Part shown: one piece after another, positions 58,301 to 64,000 of the stretch
Numbering within the stretch: position 1 is the first letter of the stretch
Layout of the letters: every line of letters starts with the position of its first letter
DNA from: Rhipicephalus microplus
Taxonomy: Eukaryota > Arthropoda > Arachnida > Ixodida > Ixodidae
Assembly: GCF_043290135.1 (NCBI RefSeq)
Contig: NC_134700.1
Span: forward strand, 155,078,053 to 155,142,052
Length of the DNA: 64,000 nucleotides
Direction of reading: 5' to 3'
Program-made: the position numbers and the translations under genes
The notes under the pieces: model-generated
What the model was told of the DNA's origin: nothing
Seen by the model: the letters and a program-made list of their open reading frames with translations, nothing else
The model's database searches: none

Positions 58301-61234
58301 TTTTTTTTGCATCACTGCGTGTTAGTTCTCATTAATAAAAGGCAAATATCACTTGTGCGTTCTGTGTTATACCTATGTATCTGGCGCCAGCAATACTGCT
58401 GGTCGTCTGTTTGGGTAATTACTCAGGCTTTGCAATGTGGGAAATGATGCAAATGATTTCGCGATGATACTCGTCTGGAGCGAATCGTTAAGCAGCACCA
58501 GTTCTGGTTGTAAAAGTTGTTGCCAAAGTTCTTCTGAATGAAATCTTCTTTCTATGGCGTATTGGAGCTCCGAATCGCAGAAATGTGAACTTCATTCATC
58601 GCCAATTATGGAAATAAACGGTTTGATCGTCGCGATTTTTTACTTGTGTGTTATTTTTCCGGCTGAAGAAGTACGACTGGGTGTATACGTGATATTGGGA
58701 AATTTTACTACTGGCAAACAAAAACCCCCATGAACGACCACACACCCCGTGGCAAAAGAAGCTTCCAGAAATGCTTCCGTGGAGGGCTGATGAAAGTGAG
58801 AATGCTCTCGCCTTTATATCTTTCAGGAAAGACCAAAGTGCTACAGCACTTTTTTGTTTTATAACGCCACTTGTGCCACAGTCCTCAATTTTGAACATCG
58901 CTGGACCCCACAGTGTGACTTGAGGAGACTCGACGATGGTTTCTACTCTTTCGATTTCCAGCGCGGAAATGTTCGAGTTAAACCACAAGCAGTCACGAAC
59001 ACGACAAGGCCACGTCATTGGAGCAGGCCCTCCGTCGCTTCGAGGTCATCTCGCAGCCGCATGTGTGCCATTCCCGTTTCTTACGGTATTCTCTTGTTGT
59101 TTGCACTTGGGGTCTCCGGCTCACTATCGTCGCTTCGTAGCCATTTGTTGCTCCAACGGATGCAGTCTCCATTTTCAGGAGAAGCTGTGGGTAGTGCGAT
59201 ATACACAAGATGATGATGATGGTGGTGTGATGATGATAATGATGATAATGATGATGATGATGATGATGATGGCCTAAGCAAATGGCTCACACCCATTCTG
59301 GGGGATTGGCCACGAAACGATTATTTAGGTAGCGGATCACATATTACTTTTAAATCTAATGAATTTCAACATGGCTAGAAGAAATCAAATTTTACGAATC
59401 GAGAGATTTGCAATCAAAACCGCCTTGATTTGTTTAAGAATTTTTGTACAGCCGAAGAGATATTCCGATGACAATGACATAATGAGGAGGTTCCCGAGGA
59501 GAGAATATTAGAAATAGTGAAACCCAATCTAATTCGATTAAAAGCCGCTTTAAGAATGTGTTTCCTCAGTGACTTGAAGCGACTGTATATTGTACACACT
59601 TTTACGATGATGATAGTGTTTTGACAGGCCGCGCAGTGGCACATGCCTGTTTCCTTGGCTAGCTGATGCACTTTTAATTTTTACTGGTCCACTGCTTTAT
59701 GACAACAAAAGATTTTTTCCCCTTTTTTGTTGAGATGATGTTGAGCCAGAAGTAGATGGTTCTAGTACGCTTTAGCTAAAAGTGTTGCCGCCTTCATTTT
59801 TGACGTGTCAGTGAGTAGTGGGGCTTGCCCAATTTCTTCTGCAAATGCTCTTTTATGAATTGTGATACGGCATGTAAGTTATGGATAGCCGACACAGTTT
59901 TGCTGTTACAATGAAGCGTTTCGACCACTCCAGCGAGAGCTGGTCCCGCCGTCGAACTGTCAGTTAAATTGTCTTACTTGCGTGTGTCGTTCACGAATGA
60001 TGCTTTTCTTAAGGTAATCTATAAACAATTTAGATATTCAAATATTATTGACCAAGTGTTACAGTTGTGAATACTTTATTTACTGTAGCACTCGTTTCTA
60101 CGAGTATGATTTGCCCTCGGTACCACGCAGGTGCTTGTACCTGGCGCGCACCTGATATTTGATATTTCGCTGCTTTCTCACAAGGGATGCGGGGACAACG
60201 CAAGATATGGCAGATGTGTGGGCGCTATTCTTGTTTGAGCTGTGAACAACAAAGCGTGCAGTGTCTGTTTCATTTATGAGCAACGCAAATATTTCGGCTT
60301 TATTGTTGGTCATCGTCAACAAACCTGGGTCATTCGTAACGCCTAGATGTTGTCGGCTGCAAAAGGTCCGGCATTTTGAAACAAGCATTAATGATAAACG
60401 ATAAAAAAATACCATATCAGGATTTTCCCACACCTTTCACGTTAAGTACGAACGACATTGTATGTAAGTGTTAAAATGTCTGGTTTTTGTGCGACTGTGA
60501 GCCCTACTTGAACGCCCTCGCAAACATGTGACTCTGACTAACTACTGTGTTTCTTTATGCAATAGAATGCGAATTGTGCTGATACCCAAACGTACCATCC
60601 AATCACATCGCTCTCGGACTTCTCACTTCCCCTAAGCTTCGGATTTCTCGATTGCGGATACAGCATGAGGGGGGCACGTGCAACAGATGTGTCTCCGTAT
60701 AAACCGTATACAGCGTAACCTTTATAGATCTCGCAACGGGCTATACGACGCTTGCAATATGTTGAAATCTCACTTGAAATGTTATTAGTATCTCACTCTA
60801 GTCGTCATTTACTGATGCGCACGTGTGCTCGCCACCTACACAATGCCGTGGCCACTCATTGAGCGGGCTTCTTCGGATGGTTCGTAATTTTAAGCGTATT
60901 CGTCGCAACTGCGTTTCGACCACTCCAATGGTGCCAGATGTATACTGCTGTGTCACCACACAGAAAACATATGTTACAGTCAACTCCCCAAAAGCTGCAC
61001 TTGGGATTTTCATTTCTTTCTTTGCAATTTGTGCGTTCTTTCGGGTGTAGGTTTAAACACAATCTGCCGAGTCATCTATAGAATGCTGTTTCGTGACAAT
61101 TTACAAAGCGTTGTCTCCAATCGCGCACTTTCCCGAAGTAACGTGTTCGTCAAATTTCGTTGGAGGTATCTTCAGACCTCACACGAGTGCTACACATTTC
61201 CCAACCACCGCACGAGGAAAAGTCGACGAGCCGC
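58301..61234. other. Intergenic stretch, no gene recognised
   Basis: Contains a GAT-rich array (59209-59272) followed by a repeat-like segment (ggctcacacccattctgggg). A distantly similar arrangement, GAT array then an aaatgggg..aggccaac segment, occurs at 63208-63255. Several open frames (58596-59018, 60098-60433) have no recognisable motif and are not called. Confidence 0.5.
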
Positions 61235-61557
61235 TCACTGCCCGACCTCGGGGGATGGCTGCGGGACCTCGGTAAGCACGATGAGCGTGTACCTCTTGCT
61301 GGGCGAGATGACGACCTCGTGGTGACGGGTCTTCATCTTCAGGAACGTCGGCTCCTCGCCGGGGCCCGCGTCGCTCATGGAGCTCCTGGCCTGGTCGCAC
61401 AGGCCCGCCGCCAGCTGCGCGTACCGGCCGGTCTTGCCTTTGTCCTCGAGCGTCGACTTGATCGGCGCCCCGTCCGACGTGGTCGCTATGACGCCCACCA
61501 CGCGCTCCTGGCCGCGCAGTACTCGAAACACTTCCTCGACCTCGTCCATGGAGGATT
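61235..61557 (-). CDS. Roadblock/LC7-type dynein light chain, main exon
   Basis: Roadblock (DYNLRB) light chains are small dimeric subunits that bind the dynein intermediate chain. The acceptor on the minus strand is GGCATTTCGCAG. The frame reads ESSMDEVEEVFRVLRG, then VVGVIATTSDGAPIKSTLED, then EPTFLKMKTRHHEVVISPSK and YTLIVLTEVPQ. It matches the family's 'GxxGxIVVNTEGIPIKST' and '[26 protein letters not shown]' segments throughout, ending with TGA at 61235-61237. The domain is complete. It is more divergent than typical roadblock-1 and may be a paralogue. It continues in phase from exon 63083-63152. Confidence 0.93.
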
Positions 61558-63082
61558 CTGCGAAATGCCAAACGCACGAAACGTTTAGTGTCTCATATGA
61601 ACGAAACACGCTTTGGGTATCCGCGTGGATCGAGATACCTTATTCGGATTGCGGTTTCGATAGCAGAGTTAATATGCCGATATGTGGCATCACATATGCC
61701 TCAAAGAAGAGAGGCGATCGAGGTTTCAGGTTCTTTTGTATGGATCTATTGTTTATGTATACAGAGACCTTTCATGAGGATGCATGCAGATGCGGTCAAT
61801 GACCAAGTCATTGACAAGACACTGAGACGTTTTCAGACCCGTACGGCTACTTTGATAACAGGTGTGATCAGGTGTGATCAGCAAACCTGTGCAGGTCCCC
61901 AGACGTCTCCGTGTTTTCACCTTTATTTGCTGCAGTGACCGCGTCTGCATGCTCCTCATGATACCTCGAAATTTCGTCGAACTTTTGAGTGGAAACGCTT
62001 CATGCAGATGCAAAGTTTGACCTGATTATAAAGCTGTGCAGGTGGTCACGTCTCACACGCACTTCATCACAGTTATAATGCATCAAAACATTCGTCGAAC
62101 TCATTTACTAGGAGTATAACGTTGAACCTCGTTTACATCGCAAATTCACAATGTTCAGGCATGCAGTGCTGTGATGACAAAAGAGGGCATGCTATGTCTA
62201 CTCGGCGTGGCGACATGCAGTGTGAGGTTTTCCTGAACTGTAGAGAACTTAACTACCGCTCGACGTTTCCTCTCGGTAGCGCTGATCACTGCGTGGACGC
62301 CACTTTTATTTCGCATGGAGAGAGACAGAAACAGGGAAAATAAACTAGTACAGAGAGGCATTGAGATACCACCTTGTTCAACGTCAACGTTAGGGGATAT
62401 CATGCTTGAGCTTTATATGGTGATATTGACCAGTGTTTCGAAAACCTTGAATGAGCTTACACTGCTGTGGAGACAGGTCCACTTGCTGAGGCTTTCGGCT
62501 CAATTGGCAGTGTCTGTTCAACAAATTATCGTCTCTTCGTAGCGCTCGTTTTCTGCGGAACAGAGTGAACAGTATCTCGAAGTGGTACGTTGAAGGTCAT
62601 TCAACATTGCAATTTTACAGCAAGCGCCTTTTGAAGAAAATCTTGGCTGTCAAGGATATTCTCGGCGCCGTATTCCGCGTGCAGCGCATAGAGACGCGTC
62701 TTCGTGCATGCAAGAACACTATACGCTGTTCACTGTTACCAAAGAAGGCTGTAGCCTATATCAGCGACCTTAAACACGTGGCCCGCGGCTCCACAAGGAA
62801 CAAAATGCTTGTGACATTGCCGAATGGTACTCCCACTATTGTCTCTTCTATTGCGCATGAAAGCGCTTTCTTTTGGCGAACGTTGCTGACAGGATGGACC
62901 CTGTCCACAACATTTATTTCCGTACTATCTTCTGTTTCACTCAACAATTTCACAATGATGCACCTAGTGGTGCAACAATCGAGGCTTTTTGGAGGAAATG
63001 TATTTTCTGACGCAGGTATGTGCATACATAGCGTGCCTTTCGTACGTTACCTACCATTTTTTTTAGTTTTGTGGTGACTTAC
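61558..63082 (-). other. Intron of the dynein light chain gene (1.5 kb)
   Basis: GTAAGT...GCAG on the minus strand. An unrecognised open frame on the + strand (62565-63077, 170 codons) lies inside. It has no motif I know and ends at the splice junction, so I do not call it a gene. Confidence 0.75.
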
Positions 63083-63152
63083 CGTTGCTGGTCGCTCGCG
63101 AGGTCATGCCGTCGGCGGTGGCGATGTAAGCACTGGTGGGGACAGATGGACC
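63083..63152 (-). CDS. Dynein light chain, upstream exon
   Basis: The donor is CAACG/GTAAGT. The single G at the exon end plus AA of the next exon makes Glu, in frame. The simplest start is the ATG at 63105-63107, giving MTSRATSNESSMDEVEE and a 115-residue protein. The frame is also open upstream to a good acceptor (GTGCCTTTGCAG) at 63153, reading GPSVPTSAYIATADG. A longer N-terminus encoded beyond the window is therefore possible. Confidence 0.75.
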
Positions 63153-64000
63153 CTGCAAAGGCACATAAAGCGGGGGAGGAGCACCCAAGTCGTTCGGGTG
63201 GGATTTGATGATGATGATGATTTTCTTTGATGGCGCTCCCCAACAAATGGGGATAGGCCAACAACCGGGGAGGGGGGGGGGCAGAATCTTTAGAATAAAG
63301 GGCTATGAATCTAAAAATATATAACTTAACTTCAGACAAAAAACACATAAATAACCGGCGAAAAGGCTGAATGAGCAAACGGTCAGACTATCGAAGGAAA
63401 TACGACAGATATCGTGACGAGTTTGGAGCCAATAATGGGAATAAATAAAAATATACGAACATGGTAATGTTTTTTCTTCCGTTTTGTAAGCTAATACAGC
63501 AGAGCAGACAGCCTTGTGTGCTTAACCTAGTGTAATGCTATCAAATTATAGTAAGAAAGACAATAGGACGATGATGACGTTCCTAAAACATGGCACTTAC
63601 CCTATCGGCCAAGAATTAGGCAGCTGTACTTTTATGTTGCTCTCCTAAAATTGAAAAATAAATAAAATATATGGTCACATAAGGGACACAAAACGAATTT
63701 ATGTCATGAATTTAGCCACGTACTCAATCCAGCTCGCCCAATTTTCTATCATTATGCAATACTAAGGAGAAGCTACGGGTACCCAGGAATTGCGAAAACA
63801 AGGCGTACAAATTTACGGTTAGTCCAGATTCTCTAGTGGCTGCTTTTCTATGGCAAGTACCTACAATAAATTGTATGAAGTTGTTTGATTTGATTCTAGA
63901 GGTGCACCTCGACCCACCACGGCGGATCGGCTCCGAATCGTGCGGCAGGGGAATGAAATATAACAGTTTATTCTCCTCGATATTGCCACGCCATATATTA
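63153..64000. other. Flank or further intron of the dynein light chain gene
   Basis: Contains a short GAT tract (63208-63221) followed by a segment distantly like the one after the GAT array at 59209. No exon is recognised. Confidence 0.5.

Noticed and set aside
60098..60433. 111-codon open frame on the minus strand
   Set aside because: No motif, no splice context, ordinary length for chance in this sequence.
62565..63077. 170-codon open frame on the + strand
   Set aside because: No recognisable motif; it lies in the dynein light chain intron and ends over the splice junction.

Overview
The window is arthropod nuclear DNA, most probably from a hard (ixodid, likely metastriate) tick. The evidence is nine or so copies of a tRNA-derived SINE of the kind common in tick genomes, several Ty3/gypsy elements, an RTE-type LINE, many dinucleotide microsatellites, and three animal genes. 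Two of those genes have GT-AG introns and one has none. There are no operons, no bacterial genes and no CRISPR array.

Genes. (1) A divergent HCN/CNG-family cyclic-nucleotide-gated cation channel runs on the + strand from 9466 to 56405. I reconstruct seven exons (9466-9719, 12026-12175, 13452-13760, 23863-24003, 40400-40643, 45878-46076, 56183-56405). All six junctions agree in phase, and the 5' exons (S1/S2) lie outside or are not visible. The introns span 1.3-16 kb and are filled with mobile DNA. The selectivity filter reads SYG instead of GYG, S4 lacks outer arginines, and the cAMP-contacting Glu of the cyclic-nucleotide site is Gln. (2) A complete single-exon ABCD4-type ABC half-transporter (29165-31108, - strand) sits antisense inside channel intron 4. 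(3) A roadblock/LC7 dynein light chain (61235-63152, - strand, at least two exons) lies downstream.

Mobile DNA. 522-7145 holds two Ty3/gypsy elements lying side by side in one (TA)n microsatellite: a decayed full-length element (A) and an LTR-gag-LTR element without pol (B). A third (D, 47288-52212) also sits in (TA)n. Element C (33496-38236) has 636-bp LTRs that read identical and a 4-bp target duplication. It has one open 822-codon gene that lacks the IN and RT catalytic cores, and its remaining IN tail precedes the RT start. It interrupts an RTE LINE that ends at 39306. A solo LTR with a 5-bp target duplication and an internal duplication lies at 15704-17545. Three inverted-repeat (MITE-like) elements lie at 13833-14099, 18193-18415 and 18546-18764. 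Decayed Ty3 integrase pieces lie at 44505-45226 and 53816-54510.

Layout: 1-9465 retroelements and 5' flank or intron; 9466-56405 channel gene with nested ABCD4; 56406-61234 intergenic repeats, including a striking palindrome cluster at 57675-57990; 61235-63152 dynein light chain; 63153-64000 flank. Coordinates of splice sites, LTR ends and target duplications were read by eye. Family assignments rest on motif recognition, not on searches.
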